Source: Marinobacter sp. (GTDB lineage: Bacteria; Pseudomonadota; Gammaproteobacteria; Pseudomonadales; Oleiphilaceae). Taken from it: a DNA stretch of 64,000 nucleotides. Under the pieces are notes generated by a model. It had not been told where the DNA came from. It ran no database searches and saw only the letters and a program-made list of their open reading frames with translations. The stretch's first letter is position 1; each line of letters starts with the position of its first letter. The DNA is taken from assembly GCA_022565395.1 (NCBI GenBank), contig JAIUMV010000013.1, positions 1 to 64,000 on the forward strand, written 5' to 3'. This document shows positions 9,256-18,075 of this stretch, one piece after another. The position numbers were made by a program, and so were the translations under genes.

Positions 9256-10364
9256 GGTTGCAGTACCCTGACGACTCGTACCGGCTGCCCTTCACGCATA
9301 TCCAGCGGGCTGGTGGCAAGAATGCGATCGCCAGGCGACAAACCTTGGACGATCTCCGTCCTGTCGCCACGGACTACCCCAGTCTCCACGGTACGCCGTT
9401 GCAAGCGGTTTTCCTCATCCACCACCATGACGAACGCCGAACTTTCGGCGCGGCCAATGGCTGCTGTCGGTATCGCCATCACATCATCACGCACGTCCGT
9501 GCGGGCGGACCCTCGCACCGTATAACCCGCGCCTATACCCTGGTCAGCAAGGCCGGAGGGCAGGCTAAGATCCACCTGCACCAGACGGCTTTGCTCTCTG
9601 GTTGAAGGCGCGACCCGCAACAACGGGGCATCGATCACCTGGCCGGGCAGCGCGTCCAGGCGCACAGCAAAGACTTGTCCGGCCTGCAGCTGCACGGCAT
9701 CCCGCTCTGAAACCATAAAGCGTGCCTGAAGGTCGTCCAGAGTTACCAGCTCAACAACAGGCGACTGGGCCTGCACCGCTTCCCCGGGCTCAACAAAGCG
9801 ACGACTGACGACACCATCCACGGGTGACAGGACTTGTCCATAGGCGGCCCGTGTCTGCCACAGACGAACCAGGCTTTCCGTGACCTGAACTGCGGCACGG
9901 GTGCTTTCCAGCTCCGCGTCAGAGGTGACATTACGCTCCCGCAGGCGGCTGGCCCGTTCATAATTGAAGCGGGCCAGTGCGGCTTCTGCCTCAGCTTTTT
10001 GCAGCTCTGCCCGTGCCTCTGATACATCGATACGCACCAGTATCTGCCCTGCAGTCACCCTGTGGCCTTCGTCAACCGTTACGGCCTCAACAGCGCCAGT
10101 TGCCCGTGCGGCGACCTGTATGCGGGCACGGGGAACCACCTCTCCGGTAAGGTTAAGGACGCGATAGAGCTGGGTGGGCTGCACGTCAAAGGCGGCAATG
10201 GCCAACCCCTGGTTTGAGTTTGCGGGTGACGCGGGGATTTCCGTCGCGTCACTGCAGCCGGAAAGAGCCACCACAACCCAAAGGGAAGCCAGGATTGTTC
10301 TGAAAGTATGTGAGGGTGACAGGGTTGAGCTCCTTTTCCACTGCGTCCGACGAAACAGCGTCAC
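9252..10364 (-). CDS. RND efflux periplasmic adaptor (membrane fusion protein), lipoprotein
   Basis: This 370-residue adaptor links the inner-membrane pump to an outer-membrane channel. The N-terminal hydrophobic stretch ends in a lipobox LSGC with Cys37, so it should be lipid-anchored in the periplasm. A split lipoyl/barrel-sandwich domain follows (GAVEAVTVDEGHRVTAGQIL, and later GVVSRRFVEPGEAV), interrupted by an alpha-helical hairpin at about residues 115-170. A beta-barrel and membrane-proximal domain form the C-terminus. The first Met leaves a rather long basic n-region, so the true start may lie a few codons later. It is the first gene of a two-gene operon, and no regulator gene is adjacent. 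Confidence 0.92.
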   Translation of the reverse strand: MTLFRRTQWKRSSTLSPSHTFRTILASLWVVVALSGCSDATEIPASPANSNQGLAIAAFDVQPTQLYRVLNLTGEVVPRARIQVAARATGAVEAVTVDEGHRVTAGQILVRIDVSEARAELQKAEAEAALARFNYERASRLRERNVTSDAELESTRAAVQVTESLVRLWQTRAAYGQVLSPVDGVVSRRFVEPGEAVQAQSPVVELVTLDDLQARFMVSERDAVQLQAGQVFAVRLDALPGQVIDAPLLRVAPSTREQSRLVQVDLSLPSGLADQGIGAGYTVRGSARTDVRDDVMAIPTAAIGRAESSAFVMVVDEENRLQRRTVETGVVRGDRTEIVQGLSPGDRILATSPLDMREGQPVRVVRVLQP

Positions 10365-10642
10365 GCCGGGCGCTCAGCATGGCCGCGAGTCATGACACCC
10401 GTATGACACCTTTGTCTGGCAGGGGTTTCCTGCGGCCTGGTCTAAAGTGCTACGGGCAGAACTGAAATCAGATGACTTAACGTGGAGTAGCCTAGCAGAA
10501 CAGAGCGTTAAAGTATGGGAGGCTTGCGACTGAGGTCGGGGGGCTGGTGCGGGCGGCCATATGGCGGATAACACGGACCTCGCCGGTCATACGATAAAAG
10601 CACCTCGGAATCAGTCAGTGCATAAGTGCTCAATCGAGAGGA

Positions 10643-11194
10643 TCAGACGCTTTTCGGGAACAGGTCCGGCCATGCCGCCTTGAGGTAAAGCAACATCGAC
10701 CAGAGCGTAAGGGCCGCAGCAATGTACAAAAGTCCCAGCCCTAACTGGGAAATCAGGTGCCCTGGAGGCACCATCAGCAACATGATGATAGACACCATCT
10801 GTGCCGTGGTCTTGATCTTGCCGATGTAGGACACAGCAACACTCGCCCGGCTGCCGATTTCCGCCATCCATTCCCGCAACGCCGAGATAACAATCTCTCG
10901 CCCGACAATAATCATGGCGGGGAGCGTGAGCAGCAATGACGCATGTTCATGGACTAGCATGGTCAAAGCCACCGCTACCATCAGCTTGTCAGCGACCGGA
11001 TCGAGAAAGGCGCCAAACGGCGTACCCTGGTCAAGCCGCCGCGCCAGATAGCCGTCCAGCCAGTCAGTGAGTCCGGCGAGGGCAAATATTGTTGCGCTTG
11101 CGAGATAGCGCCATTCATAGGGCAAATAGAAGATCGCCACAACCACCGGAATCATGATAATCCGGGACATCGTCAAAATATTAGGTACGTTCAT
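10643..11194 (-). CDS. pgsA: CDP-diacylglycerol--glycerol-3-phosphate 3-phosphatidyltransferase
   Basis: This 183-residue integral membrane enzyme makes phosphatidylglycerophosphate, the first committed step to phosphatidylglycerol and cardiolipin. It has the CDP-alcohol phosphotransferase signature DWLDGYLARRLDQG...GAFLDPVADK at about residues 44-70, with the Asp residues that bind metal. The remaining sequence is several hydrophobic helices. It begins 5 bases after uvrC ends and so is very likely cotranscribed with gacA and uvrC. This order is widely conserved in gammaproteobacteria. Confidence 0.97.
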   Translation of the reverse strand: MNVPNILTMSRIIMIPVVVAIFYLPYEWRYLASATIFALAGLTDWLDGYLARRLDQGTPFGAFLDPVADKLMVAVALTMLVHEHASLLLTLPAMIIVGREIVISALREWMAEIGSRASVAVSYIGKIKTTAQMVSIIMLLMVPPGHLISQLGLGLLYIAAALTLWSMLLYLKAAWPDLFPKSV

Positions 11195-11199
11195 TCCAT

Positions 11200-13047
11200 C
11201 TACTCGTTATGCAGCGCTGCATATATGGTTTCCGCCAGGTTCCGGCTGATGCCCTGCACCTTGGCTATCTCATCCACGCTGGCTTTGCGGATATCCTGCA
11301 GGCCACCAAAATAGCGAATCAGGTCCCTGCGCCGTTTAGGACCCACACCCTCTATTCCCTCAAGGCTGGACTGCCGCCGTTTCTTATCCCGTCGTGCCCG
11401 GTGGCCGCTGATGGCAAAGCGGTGGCTTTCGTCGCGGATATGCTGAATCAGGTGCAGCGCCGGTGACTCCGGCGGCACTCTGAATACCACCCCCGTCTGG
11501 GCATCCACCAGCTGCTCCATGCCTGCCTTGCGGGTAACACCTTTGGCTACGCCAATCAGGACAATGTCTGTCAGTCCAAGCTCAGCAAGCACCTGGGAGG
11601 CAATGTTCAACTGGCCTTTGCCGCCGTCAATAAACACCAGATCAGGACGCTTGCCCTCGCCGGACGCCACCCGTTTAAAGCGCCGCGTCAACACCTGTTT
11701 CATGGCGGCGTAATCGTCTCCGCCTGTGATGCCTTCGATATTGTAGAGGCGATAATCGGCTTTCAGGGGTCCATTCTCGTCAAAAACCACGCAAGATGCG
11801 ACTGTGTTTTCACCCTGACTATGACTAATGTCAAAACATTCCATGCGTTTTGGCACTTCTGCAAGGTCCAGCAGCTCCCGCAGTGCCAGCAGGCGTCTGT
11901 AGACAGTTTCCTTACTGGCCAAACGGCTGAGCAGGGTTTGCCGGGCGTTGGTTGCCGCCAACTCCAGCCAGCGCCGCCTTTCACCACGCACATTGCTCCG
12001 TACCTGCACATCCTTTCCAGCCGACGCTACCAGCGCATCACGCAGGACGTCCTGCGCCGGAATTTCAGTTGGCACCAGGATATCGGGCGGCACCTCCCGC
12101 TGACTGCTGCCCCCGAGATAGTATTGCCCGAGGAATGCCGCGAGCAACTCAGGAGGCGTTTGTTCAAGGGTGAACCTGGGGAAGTAATCCTTGGTCCCAA
12201 GTACCCTGCCACCGCGCACGTTGATCACCACCACGCACACGACGCCAGCCTCCTGGGCAACCCCCAGCACGTCGGCATCCGCACTGCCACCCTCCATGGA
12301 CTGCTGCTCCTGTACATGGCGCAGGTGATTGATCTGGTCCCGCAAAACCGCGGCCTTCTCAAACGCCAGCTCTGCTGCTGCCTTCTCCATGGCGGCCATA
12401 AGATCTCGCAGAATGGCCGGATTCTTCCCCTCCAGAAACATCCGCGCATGGCGTATATCCTCCTGATACTCCGCCGGACTCACCAACTCCACGCAGGGCG
12501 CGGTGCAGCGTTTGATCTGGTACTGCAGGCACGGACGCGTTCTGTTTCTAAAAAATGATTCACTACAAGATCTTATGCGGAATAGCTTTTGTAATGTGTT
12601 AAGACTTTCCTTGACCGCCCCGGAACTTGGAAATGGGCCAAACCAGACGCCGCCCCCTTTGCGGGTACGCCCTCGCCGGAATGTCAGGGATGGGTAGTCC
12701 TGGTGCGACGACAGGTAGATATAGGGGTAGGATTTATCATCCCGCAGCAAAATATTGTAGGGGGGCCGCAGCGCCTTGATCAGGTTCTGCTCCAGCAGCA
12801 GAGCTTCTGTCTCGCTGCCGGTAATGGTGATCTGAATGCCGCAGATCTTGTCCACCATGGCCTGGGTTTTGGGTGCCAGACCGGTCTTGCGAAAATAGCT
12901 CGCTACCCGCTTTTTCAGATTGCGGGCCTTGCCTACATAAAGCACTTCGCCCGCGTCGTCCATCATGCGATAGACACCCGGACGTTCCGTTAGCTGTGCA
13001 ATGAATCCCTTACTGTCAAAGCCGCCCGTCTCAGACTTTGTCGGCAT
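11200..13047 (-). CDS. uvrC: UvrABC excinuclease subunit C
   Basis: At 615 residues this is a full-length UvrC, which makes both incisions in nucleotide excision repair. The GIY-YIG nuclease domain starts at about residue 18 (GVYRMMDDAGEVLYVGKARN). A cysteine group RSC...RPCLQYQIKRCTAPC at about 155-185 matches the cysteines reported to hold an iron-sulfur cluster in E. coli UvrC. A UVR domain lies near 210-245, an RNase H-like 5' nuclease domain near 390-540, and helix-hairpin-helix motifs form the C-terminus. The start overlaps the end of gacA by 17 bases. Confidence 0.97.
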   Translation of the reverse strand: MPTKSETGGFDSKGFIAQLTERPGVYRMMDDAGEVLYVGKARNLKKRVASYFRKTGLAPKTQAMVDKICGIQITITGSETEALLLEQNLIKALRPPYNILLRDDKSYPYIYLSSHQDYPSLTFRRGRTRKGGGVWFGPFPSSGAVKESLNTLQKLFRIRSCSESFFRNRTRPCLQYQIKRCTAPCVELVSPAEYQEDIRHARMFLEGKNPAILRDLMAAMEKAAAELAFEKAAVLRDQINHLRHVQEQQSMEGGSADADVLGVAQEAGVVCVVVINVRGGRVLGTKDYFPRFTLEQTPPELLAAFLGQYYLGGSSQREVPPDILVPTEIPAQDVLRDALVASAGKDVQVRSNVRGERRRWLELAATNARQTLLSRLASKETVYRRLLALRELLDLAEVPKRMECFDISHSQGENTVASCVVFDENGPLKADYRLYNIEGITGGDDYAAMKQVLTRRFKRVASGEGKRPDLVFIDGGKGQLNIASQVLAELGLTDIVLIGVAKGVTRKAGMEQLVDAQTGVVFRVPPESPALHLIQHIRDESHRFAISGHRARRDKKRRQSSLEGIEGVGPKRRRDLIRYFGGLQDIRKASVDEIAKVQGISRNLAETIYAALHNE

Positions 13048-13687
13048 CCAGCAACCCGAGTCTAACGGCCATTAGCGCCAGTTCCACATCGCTGGAGATC
13101 CCCAGCTTCTCAAAAATACGATACCGGTAGCTATTCACGGTTTTCGGGCTGAGGCACAGTTTGTCGGAAATGTCCTGTACCTTCTGGCAGTTGACCACCA
13201 TCAGCGCAATCTGTAGCTCCCGCTCAGACAGACGATCAAAAATGGACTGCTCGTCGTCATCCGCTTCACCAGATAGCTGTTTGAGCGCCATTTTCTGGGC
13301 AATTTCTGGGCTGATATAGCGTTGTCCGGTGTGGGCTACGCGAATGGCGCGAACGATCTCCCGGATATCCGCACCCTTGGTAATGTAGGCAGACGCGCCC
13401 GCCTGCATGACCCGGGTAGGATAAGGGTCGTCAGCACAGGCGGTTACCGCGATAACCCGGATGGCGTCATCAATTCTGAGTATCCGCTTGGTGGCTTCAA
13501 GGCCGCCAATGCCGGGCATACGAATGTCCATCAGGACGATATCGGGCACATCACGGCGGACAAAGTCGATGGCATCCTCTCCTGATGACGCTTCACCTAT
13601 GACCTGAATGTCCGGGTCGTCAGCCAACATGCGGCTGATACCGGAACGCACCAGATCATGGTCATCAACCACCAATACCTTGATCAA
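13031..13687 (-). CDS. gacA: GacA/UvrY-family response regulator
   Basis: This 218-residue LuxR-type response regulator is the usual partner of the GacS/BarA kinase controlling small Rsm RNAs. The receiver domain begins IKVLVVDDHDLVRSG, with the phospho-acceptor Asp54 in LMDIRMPG. The C-terminal helix-turn-helix contains LSERELQIALMVV and LSPKTVNSYRYRIFEKL. I place the start at the TTG at 13687. GAGGTG lies 5 bases before it, and the resulting length matches E. coli UvrY (218). An ATG further upstream would add about 42 residues with no counterpart in the family. The uncommon TTG start may keep expression low. It leads the gacA-uvrC-pgsA unit. Confidence 0.93.
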   Translation of the reverse strand: MIKVLVVDDHDLVRSGISRMLADDPDIQVIGEASSGEDAIDFVRRDVPDIVLMDIRMPGIGGLEATKRILRIDDAIRVIAVTACADDPYPTRVMQAGASAYITKGADIREIVRAIRVAHTGQRYISPEIAQKMALKQLSGEADDDEQSIFDRLSERELQIALMVVNCQKVQDISDKLCLSPKTVNSYRYRIFEKLGISSDVELALMAVRLGLLDADKV

Positions 13688-13790
13688 TCTCTCACCTCTA
13701 CCTTGCCCTTCCTGAAGATCGTGAAATTGTAGCCCTTTAAGGTCGCCACCGGTACCTGATTCAACAAAGGATTGCCGGCGACGGCAACCA

Positions 13791-15596
13791 TCAGTAAATG
13801 AATACTGCACCAAGAGGAACGCTCATCGGCTGACCCTCGCTTGCTGTGGCCACCTCATCCGAGGCGTACGCTGGCGCGCCGATCAGCAGCGAACGGCCGC
13901 CATCCCTGAGCGCTACAGCCATACCAAACGCACTTTCCTTGTGGATGCCTGGGGGCGTCTGCACACTTTCCAGTATCCATTCTGTCCCCTGGTCCCGATA
14001 GACAAATACCGCGCCCACATCGGGCAAAAACGATGTGTTGTCCGGCTCGGTAGCCACACCGCTAAACGGTGCAGCAATGGCGATAAATTTGCCGTCTGGC
14101 GTGACAGCAAGGCGCATGCCGAAAGCGCGGCTGTCCACCTCAGTAACATGCCTTGGTGGTTCAAAGCTGCTTACCGCCTGCAGCACGGCGCCCGCCTGCA
14201 GCACCAGATAGAGAAACGCCCTGCCTCGTCCGCTTTCTGAATCCGGAGCTCCTACCAGCAGGTAACCGCCATCCTTGAAAAAAGCCAAGTGTTCACCAAA
14301 GCCGGATACCTGCGGGTCTTTGATCACCTTGTCGCCCACAAGCCGCCACTGCCCTTGTTCCTCGCGCCACAGCCCTACAGCAGCCTCTGTACTGTCCGCT
14401 ATTGGCATGCTGTTCCCACCGAACAAATCCGGACCATAAACATTCGGCGCGCCAATTGCCAGATATCGGCCATTGGGCGAAAGTGCAAGCCCCTCACCAA
14501 ACCGCTTACCGCCGAATGCCCCGCCTGGGTTAACAATGGTTTGCTGCCAGTCAAAGTAGCCGTCGGCAAGTCTGTACAGGTGAACGTGGCCCCGACCGGT
14601 TTCAGTTGCGGGTGTTACAACGGCCAGCGTCGAGGCATCAGACGACAGGGCAAGCACCCGGCCAAAGTGGCCAACAGCATCCACACTCGACGGTGTTATC
14701 TCCTGAGTGGCTACCCAACCATCATCACGATTATTTCTGCGATAGACGTACACCGCTCCGGCGTTCGATGCGGTGCCGGCCTCCACTGTCAAAGACCGCC
14801 CCGGCGCACTGACAACCAGCCACTGCCCATCACCGGACATGGCCGTCGCCAAGCCCAAGTAATTACCGGCCTGAGGTTCCTCCGGGTCAACGTTGTAGCC
14901 CTCCAGCGACCAACTCCCCTCCTGGTCGCCGAAGGTCACGAAGCCGCCCTGAAAGTTAAGCTCATTGGCATCGCTGTCCTGGTACTCCGAAAGTGCGGGA
15001 ATACCGCTGATCCAGCGGGTACCCTCCTGATTTGACGACAATGAATAGCCTTTAAACAAAGGACGGACCGTTCTCCCGTCAACTGACACGAAAGGGGCAG
15101 GCTTAAATACACCGATGATATCAAGGAGACTGAATGCCCCGGCCGCATGCAGGTCTGCTAACCGGGTGACGGGTGAAGGGGTGGTGCACCCGCCGGCATT
15201 ACACGCTTCGAGGTAGGCGACGGTATTCAGCGCAAGGTGGGCGGACAGCCCATGTTTTACAGTGACGCCAGGCAGCGCCTCAACCGCCGGCAGGTAATCC
15301 TGACCACCATTCTCGCTGACCCAGAGGCGGTAGTAATCAGCGCCATCCACGGCCTCCCAACTGATGGCAAGCTGTTTTACGCCGTAGGGAGAGAACCGGG
15401 GTGCGGATGCAGACTGGCCAGTGAGGTCGGGTGGCTCGGAATCCGATGAATCCGAATCACCTTGTTCTGCACCTGCGGATTGTTCTACGGGGCCCATGGG
15501 GCCATCGCTGCAGGCTGCCAGCAACAGACAGAGCAGCAGAAGCGGAATAGGCAATGAAGAAACTGAAAAATGAGAAAACAACAGGACCCGAGGCAT
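13791..15596 (-). CDS. Secreted lipoprotein with a fibronectin-III-like domain and FG-GAP beta-propeller repeats
   Basis: This 601-residue protein has a signal sequence ending in LLAAC, with lipidation at Cys29. An acidic, low-complexity linker (about 32-60) follows, then a fibronectin type III-like module around 65-150 (ISWEAVDGADYYRLWVSE). From about 210 to the end there are six or so repeats of the form FGxxLAxSxDGxxLxIGAP...GxVxxYR, the integrin-alpha FG-GAP propeller pattern. Its likely role is adhesion or binding at the cell surface. It is 154 bases downstream of the metalloprotease gene on the same strand. It could be the last member of that cluster or an independent gene. Confidence 0.75.
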   Translation of the reverse strand: MPRVLLFSHFSVSSLPIPLLLLCLLLAACSDGPMGPVEQSAGAEQGDSDSSDSEPPDLTGQSASAPRFSPYGVKQLAISWEAVDGADYYRLWVSENGGQDYLPAVEALPGVTVKHGLSAHLALNTVAYLEACNAGGCTTPSPVTRLADLHAAGAFSLLDIIGVFKPAPFVSVDGRTVRPLFKGYSLSSNQEGTRWISGIPALSEYQDSDANELNFQGGFVTFGDQEGSWSLEGYNVDPEEPQAGNYLGLATAMSGDGQWLVVSAPGRSLTVEAGTASNAGAVYVYRRNNRDDGWVATQEITPSSVDAVGHFGRVLALSSDASTLAVVTPATETGRGHVHLYRLADGYFDWQQTIVNPGGAFGGKRFGEGLALSPNGRYLAIGAPNVYGPDLFGGNSMPIADSTEAAVGLWREEQGQWRLVGDKVIKDPQVSGFGEHLAFFKDGGYLLVGAPDSESGRGRAFLYLVLQAGAVLQAVSSFEPPRHVTEVDSRAFGMRLAVTPDGKFIAIAAPFSGVATEPDNTSFLPDVGAVFVYRDQGTEWILESVQTPPGIHKESAFGMAVALRDGGRSLLIGAPAYASDEVATASEGQPMSVPLGAVFIY

Positions 15597-15750
15597 GGTG
15601 CACTCCGTTGCGTGGTCGACAGATCGTCTAGGCGCAATGCCCGATTACAGCATCCAATCACGGGCAAAGCGCGCAAACCATACCGCTAAATCCGCCCTAA
15701 CTCAAGGGCACCTGCGGGTATCCTGTTAACCAGTACCGGGTCCTGCTCTA

Positions 15751-18075
15751 TCAGCTTGGCTGGACTCTGCGCAGGCTCAGCAGGCCAACAGATAGCAGCA
15801 GCAACCACAGAGACAAAGCACCGACTTTTCGCTCCTGACTGCCAGACCCTACCTGGGTGGTTGCTGGCGCCCCGACCTTCGTCAAAGCCACGGTTTGAGG
15901 GTCTGAGAGCCCCTGCCGCACCAGCCTCTCGGCTGCGATCACCAATGGCTGATAGCCTTCGGCCTCGAGGCGCAGCTCGTCCCATATGATCAGCCCATCC
16001 ACAGCACCCAGTACCAACAGATCAGTCGCAGCTGAAGCCACCCAGGCCTGGCGGTGAGTGTAGTAATCGTGGCCATCCTCATCCGCAACCGCCAGTGTCG
16101 CAGACACCTCCAGACCCTCGGTCAGGTTGTCCACCCGCACCGCCAAGAACGCATCCGCGCCTTCCAGCATGACCTGGCAGTTTCTGTACTGATCATCGCA
16201 GCCAGCCTGACCGGTATCAAGCCAAGCCGGGTTGACATCCCCGCCAGTCCAGTAAAGTCTGGCACCGTCATACAGCGCCTTGCCATCAACAACGACCGCA
16301 AACGCGCCGGGCTCACTGCCGCTGACGGATCCCAGCGACGCGTTCGCTACCAGCCCGCCATTGTCGGCGATAGTCACCTGTGCCGGATTGATTGGCTGAC
16401 CTAATTTATTGAAGAGAAAGCCGCGCAGCTCAACCGGTGAATAGTCCATTGCCACGGCTGCCATAAGAATCTGGCCGTTCGTGGCATTGGCGCCGGTACC
16501 CTGCCAACGCCAGTTAATGCGAGCCACGCCTGCGGGTACAGCAACGTCCCTCGGCTGCCAGCTGGTGTTGCTCACCGCCCCCTGATAGAGCGTCTCGCCC
16601 TGATCGCTGGTGACTACCAATGTTCCAGAGGCCCCTGCCTGCCATGCACGAACCTGGAATGTCAGTGTTTGCGGATGCACTGTGGGCGCCGGCAGCTCCA
16701 GGGTCAGACTGGCTTGTTCATTACCATGTATAGGGGGGCTCAACGCACTGACTTCACCCTGATACCGCTGCTCTGACTGAACCACCCAGGCGCCATCGCC
16801 ACTGGTGCGCCAGATTCCCGCCGCCATACCCAGCGCCTGAGCGAACGTACCCGGCTGATTACGCCAGCCTGCCGCCAAGGTCAGGGTTTCCCTGAGCACG
16901 CGGGCATTATCTTTGTCATGCTCACCTGTGGGCAGCCCGGAACCGGTATGCAGCACATCAGGGTTGGAGAAATGGGCAATCTGAGGGCAATTCCACTGCG
17001 GGCTGCAACTGCTGCCGTAGGCCATGATGGTGCGGAACTGGCGGCTACGGAAATGCCCATAGGCATAGTTGGAAAACGAATCCCGTGACCTGTCCGAGGC
17101 AATATCATCATGGTTCAGACCGAAGTTATGCCCCAGTTCATGGGCCAGGGTATAGGCGCCCAGGCAGCCCACGTTCGCACTGGTGACCGAATAGGACCAA
17201 TCTGACCAATTGGTACTACGACGCGTCAGCAGGTAACCTAGGCCACAATAGCCACTGAAACGGCCAATCAACGCCACCGCGTCCACGGAATGCAGTTGCG
17301 CCAGTGCCCTCACCGCGTTATCAGTGCGGATATGGCTGAGTGCCCGCCCCATATCATCATCCCGTTCGCTTTCACGAAGCAGGGTGTCGTCAACCAGCAC
17401 GCTGGCGACCAGTCGCACGCGTCCTGCCACCCCGCTGTTGATCAGCGCGGTATTGGTGTTATCAACAGCGTTGCGGATGGCCAGGCGCAACGCGGCTTCA
17501 TCGGCATAGGCGGAGTGGGCAACCGCGCCTGGCGTGTAGATCAGCAACAGGTCAACCTGGGGTTCTGTGCCAGCGCTGTTGGCTGCGGACACAGGCTCAT
17601 CAGACTGTCTGGCACCCGGTGCATTGCGCAGGGTGTCAATGAGCGGTTCAGTTCGCGGCCCCATAGGCGGGTGGGCGGCCTGTACCCGATCAGGGTCCAT
17701 CCGTTCAAGCCAGAGCTGCCCTCTTTCCTGATTGTGGACCCGATACTCATCGCTGCCGATTTCTATACGCCCGTACACCCGGTCACCGGTCGTGGTGATG
17801 GTGCCTTGACCAATCCGGCCAGCATTGTCACGGACAACACCACGCCATACCTTACTGGTGTCGCCGGTAACCTCAATATCGCCCTCGCCGAAATACAACG
17901 GTGCAGGCCCCGCCAGAGCCGCCCGAACGCCAGGCTGCATAATGCTTGCGGGCGAGAGCCCCAGCGGTTGGCGATCAATAATCTGGGGCGGCAAGGTCAC
18001 CTGATGGCCCGTGGCGAATGACGCCATGGACAGGAAAGTTAACAACAGCGCGAGCAATGCATTACGAACTACCAC
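15751..18075 (-). CDS. Secreted reprolysin-like zinc metalloprotease with C-terminal membrane/sorting tail
   Basis: This 774-residue protein starts at GTG 18075, in a TAGTG overlap with the upstream lipoprotein gene. A signal peptide covers about 1-22. A propeptide-like beta domain follows at about 60-125, with KVWRGVV at 75-81 and TGDRVYGRIEI at 96-106. The catalytic domain (about 172-405) has the zinc motif HELGHNFGLNHD at 312-323 and the Met-turn TIMAYG at 349-354, the layout of M12B (adamalysin-like) enzymes. Four cysteines (277, 304, 357, 363) may form disulfides. The rest is beta-rich. The last 30 residues are a Gly/Ser stretch, a hydrophobic helix and an RR pair, resembling a GlyGly-CTERM sorting signal. 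The substrate is unknown. Confidence 0.88.
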   Translation of the reverse strand: MVVRNALLALLLTFLSMASFATGHQVTLPPQIIDRQPLGLSPASIMQPGVRAALAGPAPLYFGEGDIEVTGDTSKVWRGVVRDNAGRIGQGTITTTGDRVYGRIEIGSDEYRVHNQERGQLWLERMDPDRVQAAHPPMGPRTEPLIDTLRNAPGARQSDEPVSAANSAGTEPQVDLLLIYTPGAVAHSAYADEAALRLAIRNAVDNTNTALINSGVAGRVRLVASVLVDDTLLRESERDDDMGRALSHIRTDNAVRALAQLHSVDAVALIGRFSGYCGLGYLLTRRSTNWSDWSYSVTSANVGCLGAYTLAHELGHNFGLNHDDIASDRSRDSFSNYAYGHFRSRQFRTIMAYGSSCSPQWNCPQIAHFSNPDVLHTGSGLPTGEHDKDNARVLRETLTLAAGWRNQPGTFAQALGMAAGIWRTSGDGAWVVQSEQRYQGEVSALSPPIHGNEQASLTLELPAPTVHPQTLTFQVRAWQAGASGTLVVTSDQGETLYQGAVSNTSWQPRDVAVPAGVARINWRWQGTGANATNGQILMAAVAMDYSPVELRGFLFNKLGQPINPAQVTIADNGGLVANASLGSVSGSEPGAFAVVVDGKALYDGARLYWTGGDVNPAWLDTGQAGCDDQYRNCQVMLEGADAFLAVRVDNLTEGLEVSATLAVADEDGHDYYTHRQAWVASAATDLLVLGAVDGLIIWDELRLEAEGYQPLVIAAERLVRQGLSDPQTVALTKVGAPATTQVGSGSQERKVGALSLWLLLLSVGLLSLRRVQPS

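Noticed and set aside
10374-10574. 66-aa minus-strand frame between the efflux adaptor and pgsA
   Set aside because: No binding site, Ser/Pro-rich composition and no family pattern; the 278-base gap more likely holds the efflux promoter, which I could not place.
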